A program made the translations under genes and the position numbers. DNA of 64,000 nucleotides from NCBI RefSeq assembly GCF_963583255.1, contig NC_084805.1:9044827-9108826 (forward strand), given 5' to 3'. Source of the DNA: Pyrus communis. Its lineage: Eukaryota; Streptophyta; Magnoliopsida; Rosales; Rosaceae. Below the pieces are notes generated by a model that searched no databases, was not told the origin of the DNA, and saw nothing but the letters and a program-made list of their open reading frames with translations. This document shows, in pieces, positions 20,599 to 31,355 of the stretch; within the stretch, counting starts at the first letter, position 1; each line of letters starts with the position of its first letter.

Positions 20599-20982
20599 TC
20601 AGGAATAGATCCCAGGCAGTTGGCTCCAGATCGGAAGACTGACTCCAAGTGCCGGCTGATTGCTTCTTTTACTTTGCCATGCGAGTAAGAACAAGGACAA
20701 AGAAAAAGACAAGGAAAGAGCATGATATGAGATACTTTTGTTTTTGACCTTGATGATATGAGATACCTTTGCTTTTGAAGAAGCGGTGAATGAATCAGCA
20801 CATGTATTTGTTGTGCTGTTTCCTCCTGGGTCATATGTACTCCAGGCATCTGGTATCATCTTTGGGGAAGAAGAAAGAATTGAGTATTTCGAAAGGCTTT
20901 GCTGGGAGTGCGCCCTCAGAGGTGAGGGAGAGTTGGGCATTTTCTTCAGGTTTGCCCTGCCATAAAAGACGAAGGTCGACAT
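20599..20982 (-). CDS. Candidate small element-sense ORF opposite the asORF upstream region (element C)
   Basis: 127 codons from ATG (MSTFVFYG...) to a stop after LPIWSQLPGIYS. I recognise no domain. The middle has SPLRAHSQQSL and KMIPDAWSTYDPGG; residues about 85-105 form one leucine-rich hydrophobic stretch (SFSLSLFLLAW) that could be a membrane segment. The same frame is open in G (44376-44708), in F from an internal ATG (52700-52940 onward to 53041) and across the S insertion in A. Between C and G the length differences look like multiples of three. Against coding: A and F have an extra A near the start that shifts frame, B is shifted in the second half, and the frame overlaps a likely promoter. 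Low confidence. Confidence 0.3.
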   Translation of the reverse strand: MSTFVFYGRANLKKMPNSPSPLRAHSQQSLSKYSILSSSPKMIPDAWSTYDPGGNSTTNTCADSFTASSKAKVSHIIKVKNKSISYHALSLSFSLSLFLLAWQSKRSNQPALGVSLPIWSQLPGIYS

Positions 20983-21501
20983 ATATAGAGATAATATCAA
21001 GTGGTGGTACTTTTTACCGTTGTCGACAAACGTTTTGATCCCGCAATTCCGGCTTTTTGAAATAGTGGCGCCTCTTCGATCTTTGAATACGCCTCTTCGA
21101 TTTCTGAGCAAGCGCCCTTTCGCTTTCTGAACGACACGTGGTAGTGCAGATGCGGCTCCTTTTGACAAAGCTGCACGCGTCTTCTGAAAAGCAGAGAAAG
21201 CGTCGCCGAACTTTGCGCTTGTCGGCTCAAGATGTGTAGTTGCGGTGATGGCCTCCACGTGTTGTCTGAAAAGAAGAAATCTTTTGACAAAGTTGAACGC
21301 GTCTTCTGAAAAGCAGCGAAAGTGTCGCCGAAATTACGCCGGAAATTCCGGCTTTTTGAATCGGTGGACGCGTCGCTTTGGCTTTTTTATTGAGCTATCG
21401 ATCACCACAACAAACACACTCTGAAGATTTCCCATTCTTGAAAATCGACTCCGGCCCTTTGAAATTTAACTCCATCCCTTCTCTTTGAACACTTTTGAAA
21501 A
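20983..21501 (+). promoter_or_regulatory. Element C: upstream region of asORF
   Basis: Same layout as B: G-boxes CACGTG at 21135-21140 and 21256-21261 and GAAAAGCAG..AAAGCGTCGCC repeats. The TATA-like box is changed to TTTTTTATTGAG (about 21383-21394), so it may be weaker. Confidence 0.45.
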
Positions 21502-22049
21502 ATGGCAAACTCATCGAACCTTAGCTTGGAATTGAGCCTTAGCAGTGATACGGGCGCGCCGCGTCAAGGTAACGTATGGCGCCCTTCTTTTTTATCTTCT
21601 AACGGTCATCTTACAGGTGAAGACTCCGTGATGCAGGACGCCACAACAGCTACAATAGTAGCTAAGAACCTCCTCACTCCAAAAGATAGTAGGCTGCTGT
21701 CAGGACGGTCCGATGAGTTGGCCGTTCAAGAGTCCCTCGCACTCAGTGTTCAGTGTGCGAGCTCTGTGTCCAACATGGGCCTACGCCTGCTTGCCCGCTC
21801 CCGTCAGGTGGAATCGTTGATGGCAGAGGTGGAAAGAGGCATCTTTTTCACAGTGACCGTCAAAGGCTTGCGTCTTATCTCAAGAGGCATCTTTTTCCTG
21901 GGTCATCCAGCGCTTGGCCAAGTATTGAGGCCTGGAATGCTCTAGCTCCGATGCCTCCCGCTCTGATGGCTTCCGCTCCGATGCCTCCCGCTTCTATGCC
22001 TCCCGCTTCTGCGCCTCGTAGTGGGGCTTCACGCAAACAACCTTTGTGA
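21502..22049 (+). pseudogene. Element C: asORF with internal deletion and frameshift
   Basis: The N-terminal 110 or so codons are intact (MANSSNLSLELSLSSD through SRQVESLMAEVE). About 125 bp that encode most of the coiled coil in F are then missing and replaced by a short filler, which shifts the frame; that frame stops at 21945. The downstream part in the original frame (SDRQRLASYLKRH... and the MPxA repeats) is still readable to 22049. The filler AAGAGGCATCTTTTTC (21834-21849) is an exact 16-bp copy of 21882-21897, a templated insertion. The C-terminus ends SRKQPL as in the other copies. Confidence 0.85.
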
Positions 22050-22079
22050 AGCTCCACCTTTCTCCATGTTTAGTATCTT

Positions 22080-22124
22080 TCTTCTTTTTTTTTCTTTTTT
22101 TTATTTATTTTTTTTTTTTTATTA
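22080..22124. repeat. T-rich homopolymer tract between asORF and gag-spacer
   Basis: Nearly pure T on the plus strand, i.e. A on the element-sense strand, in the same place as in A, B and F. Confidence 0.8.
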
Positions 22125-22136
22125 ACATAAATAAAA

Positions 22137-23275
22137 TCAAACGGCATAGAATTGGTCCTTGAATGGAAGGTGATACTTGAAGTGAACCGGCATTGGTTTG
22201 AATTCTAGTGTAGGTGCCTGATTCATAAAAACAGCAAGTTAGTATAAAATCTAATGGAATTTGGAAAAAAATACTTACTTGTTTTGTCCGACAAGAACTC
22301 AATGACAAACACCACTCCTTTGAAAGTTTCAGGGATATTGGACTTGGCCAGATTGCAAGTGATGGTTATGACTTGTCCAATGTCATCAAATTTAACTTCT
22401 TTGGATTTTGTGGTTTCAAGAACGTCCTCTTTGATGAATTCATGACATTCCCTACTTGTCACCTTTGGAAGGGCTTCCAAGATGTCTTTTTCACCTTCTT
22501 CTTCCTTGGAAGTCATGAATCTGCAAGGAATAGGGATACTTGTTAGAACGGGGTTAAAAATAATGAAATTTGGAACAACCATACCTGTATTAGATGGCAT
22601 AGGAGCAATAGGTGCCTCCGGCAAAGGTGTTTCCACCCTTTCCGTGGGTTGGGTGTATTCCTCTTCCTTGTGATTTGATTTTGATGGTTGAGGGTCCGTT
22701 CCAACCTCCTTGTCACTTCTCAACATGATAGCATTGGTGGTTTCAAATTCTCCCTTCTGATTTGCAATGGTTGAACTAGGGAGTTCGCCTTGGTCGCAAA
22801 ATTGTCCTTCGAACTCCGCTATCTGCCCAATTTGCTTTTCCAGAGTAGTAAGTAATTGAAAAATCGTATCATTATCATTTGAATTACCTACATTACTTTG
22901 GGCAGGTTGTGGTGGCTGCATAGGCGTTGAATAGAACTCCTCATACGGCTGCCAATATCCTTCTTGTTGAGCCTCATTGTCTTGATTTTGTAAGCCCTGC
23001 ACCAAACAAATTAATTCATCAAGCTTTTGATTATAATTTATTGACGAACTTAAGTTTGGTTGGGCATATTGAATATGAGGTTGTGGTGGCTGCCAATATC
23101 CTCCTTGTTGAGCATTTTGAGGTTCGCACCACATAGAGTTTGAATGATCACTCCAATCCGAATTGTAAGTATTGGAAAACACGTTATTCCTTGATTGAAG
23201 ATTCAATATATCAACTCTTTGCATATGAGACCTTTCCATGAGCTGTGACAAAAGAGAAGCATTATCAAGTGCCAT
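22137..23275 (-). pseudogene. gag-spacer ORF, element C (late nonsense)
   Basis: 350 codons open from MALDNASLLSQ to a TGA at 22223; the conserved tail (QAPTLEFKPMPVHFKY..FKDQFHAV) then follows to 22137 after the stop. It matches B and [51 protein letters not shown] and a short ETTKSKEVKFDDIGQVITI segment also in A. It has no CCHC knuckle, protease or reverse transcriptase. Loss of only the last 25 or so residues may leave most of the protein makeable, but compared with B it is a broken copy. Confidence 0.7.
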
Positions 23276-23382
23276 GTTGTTCTTCTCTAGTATTTGAATT
23301 CAACAAACAAAACAAAAATCAAAAACTAAAACTAAAATACATAACAGAAACAAACAATCCAAGAGATTAGCAAAGTTGCTAA

Positions 23383-23400
23383 TCCCCGGCAACGGCGCCA
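23383..23400 (-). other. Element C primer-binding site (tRNA-Asp)
   Basis: Plus strand TCCCCGGCAACGGCGCCA, five bases from the LTR start at 23406. Confidence 0.9.
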
Positions 23401-23405
23401 AAATT

Positions 23406-26009
23406 TGATGCGATATTTATACGCACACAAACTAAACCCTCTTTTCGTCAAATTGTAGTATATGTATAAGTAGGGATCGTTCTGGACCGGGGATTAGGAG
23501 GGATTGTTAATCTCTTGGAAACTGACTCAAAAACGTAAAAAAATATAAAACACTATACTAGACTCAAAGAATGCAAAACTAATCTTTAAAACACTAAGAC
23601 AAACCAAAGACTCAAAATGCTTTTAAAAACACAACCTAAAATGATTTCTAACTAAATTGACATTAAAGTAAAGGGGGATTTAAGTTTATACGAAATTAAA
23701 TTAAATGAACAAATTAAAACAGAATGTAAATATGGAATTGATGAAATGGAATGAATGGATGATAGAATAGCTAAGGGGTTCATCTCCATACATGTTACAC
23801 TTGCATAATAAAAAGATTTCCAATTGCATTTTAATAAATTATGAAACTCATCACCCCGGGTCAATTAGGTCCGCTTAAATTAACCGTCAAGTTTTCCTTA
23901 AGTTAATGAATTGGATGGGTTAGCGCAACGCAATTCACTACATTCTCCAAAAGTCCTTTACGTGAACAGCACAATAAAGATACAATCAAAGATCATTAAG
24001 TATTATGAAAACTATAAGTGTTGACGAGGCATTCGTTACTATGATGAGCATGAAACTCGTGCCAAGAATTCATTTAACGCGATTGTTTATAAGCAACCTC
24101 CACTACTTGTGAATATAAGTTCATAACGATTAGGTGAAACTCACTTATATTCTAGCGTCATATTCATGCATGAAAATTAAGCGCGCATTCTCAATAACAT
24201 ACATAAATAAGTTATCAATCAAACGGTTAAACAAATTGAATTCACAACTTATGAAACGCAATTAGAAGTAATCAAATCAAAATGCAAGCATAAACATTTA
24301 TTTCGAATCACCCCCTAGCTAAAGGGGGTTTTAGTTCCTCATTACGTTGAAATCAAAGAAACACCTAAACATTCCAACAACTCAAACTTGAATTGTATGA
24401 ACGTTTAGGCACTCTTCTCTTCCATTCCTTATACGTACAAAACAAAGAGAATTAAAATGAAACATTGAAATCAAAGAATCACCTAAACATTCCAACAACT
24501 CAAACTTGAATTGTATGAACGTTTAGGTCCTCTTCTCTTCCTCGTTGTTGTAGCACAAGGTCTAAGGTGAGGTTTGGGGGATTATGGAAATTGTAGAGGA
24601 GTGGTGTTGTGAAGTGTTGGAATGGTGTTTGGATTGTAAGGGAGATACACGGCAACAAGGGGTTTGTTGCTTGGTGTTTGTGACTGAAATGTGTTTGAAT
24701 GATGGGAATGCAAGGGCTTTTATAGGAGAATGAAGGTATAAATGGCTGTTTGTTTAAGCATGCAAGTGGCTAATTAATGATGGACAAATAGCTAGGAAAA
24801 CATGTGAAAGCTGGAATTGCATGTGAAGGTGTTGGAATGTGAATGAAGGCCACGGCATGGGATGTTTTTCTGGAATGATGGCAGGTTGTGTATGTGTTTG
24901 GGAAGAGAATAAATGTATGATGGTGGCTGAATGATTAAAGGGAATGAATGGGAGTGACACTAGGTTGGTTATGCATGTGGAATGTGGCTGAATTGTTGGT
25001 GAAATGATGAATGGGAAAGCTGGAATTTCAAAGGGGGAGCCACGGCATGGACTAGTGTAATGGTGCTGAAAATGCATGTTTGTGCATGTGATTTGAAGTG
25101 ATTATTGTTTGGAAATGAATGTGAAGGCATGTGAAAGCTGGAAATGCATGTGAAGATGTTGGAAATGGAATGAAACTCACGGCAATAGTGTAATGGTGCA
25201 TGTGTTGGCTGTTTTGTTTGTTGGTTAAAGCTTGTGTTTGCATGTGAATGTTGTTTGTGTGAAGTGTGTGTGAATGCATGTGGAATAAAGAGTGAATGCA
25301 TGTGTTGAATGATTTCTTGGTGAGGGAATGCATGTGCAAATGCATGTGGAATGTGGCTGAAAATGAAAGGAAGAGTGCAATGGAATGTGCACGGCAATAA
25401 TGTGTGTTTGTGCATGTGGGTGAATGTGCATGTGTTTTAGGTTGTAATGTGTAGATAATTATGAGTATGATAAATGATAAGTGTATGATATGTTGAGTGA
25501 TATGTTGAGTGGTAAGTGAATGATAAGATAAGTGATAAGTGAATGATATGTTGAGTGATAAATGAATGATATGTTGAGTGATAAGATAAGTGGTTATTGA
25601 TATGTAGATGAATGAATGATATGATAAGTAATAAATGAATGATATGTGGTGATGATAAGATAAGTGTATGATGTGATAAGTGGTGAATGAAGGAGTGGAA
25701 TGTTAGAATGTTATGCACGACTAAGGATATAGGAAAGGTTTAAATATCCTAAAACTAAAAGGAACAAGGTTCCAACACTTTGGTCTTCAATTAGGTTTTC
25801 AATTTCGTCCAACACTTTGGCTCCAAGCATAAGCTATCCATCCTTAGCCCAAAAGTGCTCCAAACATCTCCAAAATGCATCTTTTTGCTCCTTTAGCCCT
25901 TTCGGCCTACAAACACACGAAAATAGCTTAAAGTACTAAAATAACTAAAGAAACATAACGTAAATGCACGAGAACAAGCCATTCAAGTCGCACGAATATG
26001 CTCCTATCA
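23406..26009 (-). repeat. Element C 5' LTR
   Basis: 2604 bp, TGATGCGATATTTATACG...GCTCCTATCA on the plus strand. TATA-like box CTATAAAAG at 24717-24725 (minus). Hairpins 24364-24409, 24482-24527 (CCTAAACGTTC type) and 24111-24152 (GAATATAAGT type). U3 is long and rich in GCATGTG (CACATGC) words (about 24760-25440), followed by TGATAAGTGA-type repeats (about 25460-25690). Confidence 0.9.
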
Positions 26010-26880
26010 CTCACAGTCTTCATCAAAATGTTCTTGATCTCCCTATTGCTAATCTCCACTTGTCCTGAGGTTTGAGGATGGTACGGGGTTGCCACTTTGT
26101 GGTTGATGTTGTACTTCTTCATCAAGGATTCAAAAGGTTTGTTGCAGAAATGGCTGCCACCATCACTAATAATAGCTCTTGGGGTTCCAAACCTACAAAA
26201 AATCACATTTTTAAGAAAATTCAACACAACCTTATGATCATTAGTTCTTGTAGCAATGGCTTCAACCCATTTGGATACGTAATCCACTGCCACTAATATG
26301 TATAAGTAGCCAAAAGAGGATGGAAATGGTCCCATGAAATCGATTCCCCAAACATCAAAGAGTTCTACCACCAAAATGTTGTTCAATGGCATCTCATTTC
26401 TTCGGCTAATGTTCCCCATTTTCTGGCACCTATCACACTTAGAGCAAAAATCAAAAGCATCTTTGAATAAAGTAGGCCAAAAGAAACCAGATTGTAAAAC
26501 CTTTAGCGATGTCTTTTTGGCACCAAAATGGCCTCCACATGCCAATGTGTGGCTAAATGTTAAGATGCTTTGTTGCTCACTCTCTGGGACACATCTCCTA
26601 ATGATTTGATCAGGGCAATATTTAAACAAATATGGTTCATCCCAAACGTAGTGCTTTACCATGGCAAGGAACTTCTTTCTTTCCTGAAAAGAAAGGTCAT
26701 TTCTCGTTATACCACAAGCAAGATAATTAACAAAATCTGCATACCATGGTTCTTTTTCTTGAACAACAAGGAGTTGTTCATCTGGAAATGATTCATTTAG
26801 GGGCAAAGGTTGTCCCACTCCATGGTTTTCATTAAGCCTGGACAAATGGTCAGCCACAACATTATCACTGCCCTTCTTAT
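26010..26880 (-). pseudogene. Element D: Athila-type pol fragment (end of RNase H, integrase)
   Basis: About 290 codons of open frame, truncated on both sides: C cuts the 3' side after the integrase core and E cuts the 5' side in the RNase H tail ([14 protein letters not shown]). Visible are the HHCC zinc-binding region ([10 protein letters not shown] ... CSKCDRCQK), and all three integrase core acidic residues in [18 protein letters not shown] and [15 protein letters not shown]. It is clearly diverged from E (for example [12 protein letters not shown] against [12 protein letters not shown]), so it is a different family member, and the oldest layer of the nest visible here. The remainder of D is not found in the window. 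Confidence 0.85.
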
Positions 26881-29451
26881 TGATGCGAAAATAGTTAAAC
26901 ACACAAATTAACCCTATGGATGACAATTGTAGTAAATGAGCAAATAGGGATCGTTCTAGACCGGGGATTAACTAGGGATGCTAATCAATGTGAAATTGAC
27001 TCAAAAGACTCAAAACAACACAAACACACTCAAATCTGCCTAAAAACCACTTTCTGGGCAGATTTGAGCACAAACACAAATTTGGACGAAATTAAGTAAT
27101 AACTTGACTCAAGAACGTAAAAACACAATATAAAACACTAAACTAACTCAAAGAATGTAAAACTAAACACTTAAAACATTAAAACAAACCAAAAGACTCA
27201 AACATCACCCAAAACACTCAAAACTGCCTTAAAATCACTTTCTGGGCAGTTTTGAGCACTTTGGTGAATCTGGACGAAATTGGGAAATAAAATGAATCAA
27301 AACACTTAAAAGCACAAACTAAATTGATTTCTAACTAAATTGGACATTAGAGTAAAGGGGGATTAAGGTTTTGACAAAGTTAAATTAAATAAAACAAGTT
27401 AATAAACTAGGCAGATTGTATAAACGGATTTGAGAAACAAGATGATGGATGGATTAGTTAGAGGTCCATTCTCCACACATGACACATTTATATATGAATC
27501 GATTCTCCAATTGCTTTTCATTATCTATGATGCTCAACACCCCAAGTTAACCGTGATGCACTAATTAACTCTCAAATTTTCCTTATGTTATTGAATTGGA
27601 TGATGCATGCGACAATTCAAATCATTCTCCAATGGTTCTCAACATGAATGCATAGAAGAGATACAATGAGAGATCATTATGCTCTATGAGAATTATAAGT
27701 GTTGACGAGGCAATTGTAACTATGAATGCATGATACTTTTGCCAAGAATTCAATTAACGCGGTTGTGACTAGCAACCTTCACTACTCATGTTTATAAACT
27801 TGTGACGATTAGGTGAAACTCGTTTATAAACTAGCATCGAGTTTATGCATGAAGACTAAGTATGCATCCCTAATCAACATACAAAAACAAGTTTTTAATA
27901 AACATGATAATTGAATTACAATCACAACTTAACAAATCACAATTGGAAGAAATCAATTCATATTTCAAACATGTTCATGGCTTCAAACTTTCCCCTAACT
28001 AATTAGGGGTTTAGCCACTCATGATTACAACAAACTTAGAGAGTAATAACAAAGTAAACATTGAAAACAAGAATCGAAGTACACCTAAAAATTCCAACAA
28101 CTCAATCTTGAATTGTATGAACGTTTAGGCCTCTTCTCCTCTAGTTGCTGCGGCACAAGGGGTTTTGGTGAGTTTTGGGGGTTATGGATGATGTAGAATG
28201 ATGTGTTTAGGGTAGGGATGGATGTAGGGGAAGGTAAGGAGTGTTTTTGGGCAGAAAATATGAAGAATGGTGAAGTATGGTAGTGCTAGAGAGAGGGGAG
28301 GAATTTCTGGCGTGAATGAATGTGTATGAGAGATGGTTTTCTGAAATGGAAGAGTGTGTTGTTTGTGGCTGCAATGCATGCTTATTTATAGGTGAAATGG
28401 GGGGAACATGATGACTAGGAATTAGGTGGAAAGCTGAAATGGTGATGGGAGATGCATGTGGCTGTTTGTGCATGTGATTAAAGGGTGGAAATGCATGTGC
28501 TTTGACAGAAATGAAAGGGAATGCACGGTTTTGGTTGATTTCTGGTGGTTGTGAGGTGGAAATCTAGGTGGAAATGGATGTGGATTAAAGCTATGTGAAT
28601 GATTAAGGTGAATGTGCATGAGTGCATGTGAAATCTGCCAAGATGCATGTGTTATGAAGTGGATTTTCTGCAAAGGCAAGGTGAATGTGCATGTGATTAA
28701 ATTAAAAGATGGAATGCATGTGAAAGGTTGGAGATTGAATGATTAAAGTGCATGTGGCTGATTTATGAAGGGGAAATGCAAAGGGGAAATCTGGAAATGG
28801 GATAGGAGCCACGGCATTGTGTGGTGTTTGTTTGAATGTTTGCAATGATGAAATGGATGGGAGTGGTTTGATGAATGAGTGGATGGAATGATGAAAGAAT
28901 AAAAGGGAATGATGAAAGGGGAACAAGTGCATGTTAGCCACGGCAAGGAATGCATTTTCTGAATGAATGAAGGCAGGTTATGTGGAAGGGCTTGAACAAA
29001 GGTAGAAGCATGGCACAAAGGTGAATGGGTGATGTGTGAATGTGGTTGAATGATTAAAGTGTAAATGATTAATGAATGGTTCTTTGTTGATGGTGGAAAT
29101 CTGAAATGATGAAGTGGAATGTGCATGTGGCTGCAATGATGGTGTTTTGCACGGCAATGATGGAGAAAGAATGTGTGGATGCATGGTTGTGTTGGTGATG
29201 AATGTGAACTCTTTGTTCTTCATTTTCATTCCTTTGGTCTTCAATTTCGTCCATCTACTTGGCTTTAAGCATATGCAATCCATTCCAATCTCTAATTTGC
29301 TCCAAAAGGCTCCGAAAGGCATCCTTTTGCATCCTTAGCCATATGAACCTATAAACACACGAAAATGACTTTAAACACTAAATTAAGTAAGAAAACACAA
29401 CATAAATGCATAAGAACTAGCTAACTAAGGCGCATAAATATGCTTCTATCA
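26881..29451 (-). repeat. Element E 3' LTR
   Basis: 2571 bp. TATA box 28383-28391; CCTAAACGTTC-type hairpin 28084-28129 with one arm mismatch; GTTTATAAAC hairpin 27790-27831 replacing GAATATAAGT; inverted repeats CTCAAATCTGCC (27029-27068) and CTCAAAACTGCC (27217-27256). U3 (about 28440-29200) is rich in GCATGTG words. Confidence 0.95.
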
Positions 29452-29466
29452 AATTCCCCCACACTT
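29452..29466 (-). other. Element E polypurine tract
   Basis: Minus strand AAGTGTGGGGGAATT adjoining the 3' LTR. Confidence 0.85.
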
Positions 29467-31355
29467 AGCTTTTGCTAGTCCTCGAGCAAAACAAAGAAAC
29501 AAAACATAACCTAAACCTTCCAACGTTCACCTCAGGGATTTCCAATGGTACATGACAAGTTAAAAATCATCATCCCCACAGATTTGAGTCATCTTTACAA
29601 TTGAAAACATACTTAATCATAGACACCACTTACTAGTTCACAATTAATCGATTAAAAGAATGTTTTGAATGTAGTAACATGCCTTAGAGAATTTGCTCAA
29701 TCCTTACAAGATATGCACTCAATTTTCACTCAGATTTTCTAACTACACACCCTATACTAGTTATATGTGAGAAGATTGATGTAAATATGAAAACGAATGC
29801 TCACATATACGTATAACAAAGAACGCAATTTATGGAGTTAATAAGCATGTTTAGAAATGATCTCATGAATGGAATGCTACTACTTAGATGCGAGAACTAA
29901 TGACCATATGCTCATACCAAATTCAAACTCCACAAATTGAAACACATAACACTCAAGAATGAAGTCAAGGGTTGTAACGGGGCTTGGGGTAGTGGTTAAC
30001 AAAGAAAAGATAAAGAGAACAAGCGTTCTTCAAGTAATAGTAAGCAAAGTAGTGTACTTAAGACTTAGAATTCATTTAGATTGCAGAAATTAACTTTAAA
30101 ACACAAGGGGAAGACTTAGACAACTCCTTAGGGCCGAATTCATTGTTTTGGACCCTTACTTCAACAAACAATACTTTGGAATTCTTTTTCACAACTTTTC
30201 AACTCTTTTTCATACTTTTCACGCTTTTTTTTTTTTTTTTCTTTTTCTTTTCTTTCATGCCGTGCCTATGGCACACAAATTCTCACACAAGAACACTTCC
30301 CCCACACTTGTTTTCTGCCAACATAAATCAAAAGAAATTCAATTTGAATCATGCTTTACTAAGCTTTAAGAACAAGGGTGTGGATGGTCCTAATCTAGGC
30401 TAGGTGATGATAATGTGGGTTAACTTGAACATAAAATGACATGGGATACACGGCAATATGGCTAAGGTGGTGGTCACTACACAACTTCATCTTGAATCTG
30501 TGTTATGCAAATCAATAACATGCTTTGAATGAAATGGGCATGAGTTCTAGCATTTGGAACTAAATGATGAAACGCCTCTAAGTAGTAACCAAGCAAAGAA
30601 TAATGAGATCATGCAACGACTTAGAAAACAAAAATGCACAGATTCTAACTCTCCAAATAAACGTTTAGGCTCAAGTCTCACAAGGTTGTAGCGTTAATTT
30701 GAGTTCCTTCCTTCAAGCATGTTACAAAAACTGATTTTTTTTTTTTTTCTTTATGATTGCATGTGAAGTCATAAGTTATAATCACAACCAAGCATACACA
30801 AAGAGTAAATCAAACTTTCATCCATGTTAATCACTCTCTTTAACAGCCATGTAATTACAAACCGAATCCTCATCATTGTGTTGGAAGGTACCCTAAAACA
30901 AAAACAAACACACAAAAACACTTTGAAAACAACTCTTTTTGGGTTTTTAAAACAAATTTTTCAAATTTTTATGTGATTTTCGGATTTTTACTTCAAAACA
31001 CAATAAAACACACCAAAACTGCTTAAAAACACTTAAAAACAGCAAGGAACAAGTCTATAAGTAAAGGGTGATAAAATCCCATGAATTTGCATCAAAAACA
31101 CTTAGTTACCCCCCCCACACTTAAATCAAACATTGTCCTCAATGTTTCAAGCATAAAATCACACAAAACACAAAGAAACACACAAACAGCAAGTAAAACA
31201 ACTAAATAGGCAGATTCGAAATAAACAACAAAGTGAAGGGGTTAGGAACGCAAATCTGGAATTGGAGTGATTCCTTGAGCTTCCTTTGTTGAATTGCATG
31301 GGTTGCCTCCCAAGTAGCGCTTTCTTTAACGTCTTGCAGCCGGACGAAGACACGT
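29467..31355 (-). other. Element E 3' internal region, non-coding
   Basis: Nearly 1.9 kb without a supported gene. Contains the purine tract at 31104-31122 with the adjoining stem-loop at 31120-31151, another tract at about 30298-30310, a T-rich stretch (30226-30260), and the TGGG-AGGCAA-CCCA hairpin (31299-31312) 45-60 bp after the pol stop codon. Confidence 0.7.

Larger units (their letters stand above)
19375..26009 (-). mobile_element. Element C: non-autonomous Athila-type element, left part lost to A and window edge
   Basis: Minus-strand sense. Visible: 3' internal region from 19375, small element-sense ORF, asORF (broken), gag-spacer ORF (broken), PBS 23383-23400 and 5' LTR 23406-26009. 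Its 3' LTR must lie left of the window, beyond A. It inserted into D's integrase; CTCAC at 26010-26014 would be the right target duplication. Stem-loop at 20099-20130 beside the purine tract at 20084-20101. Confidence 0.85.

Noticed and set aside
29467..31355. An env-like gene after pol in E
   Set aside because: Athila elements often have one here, but no frame above about 90 codons is present and none is shared with other copies.
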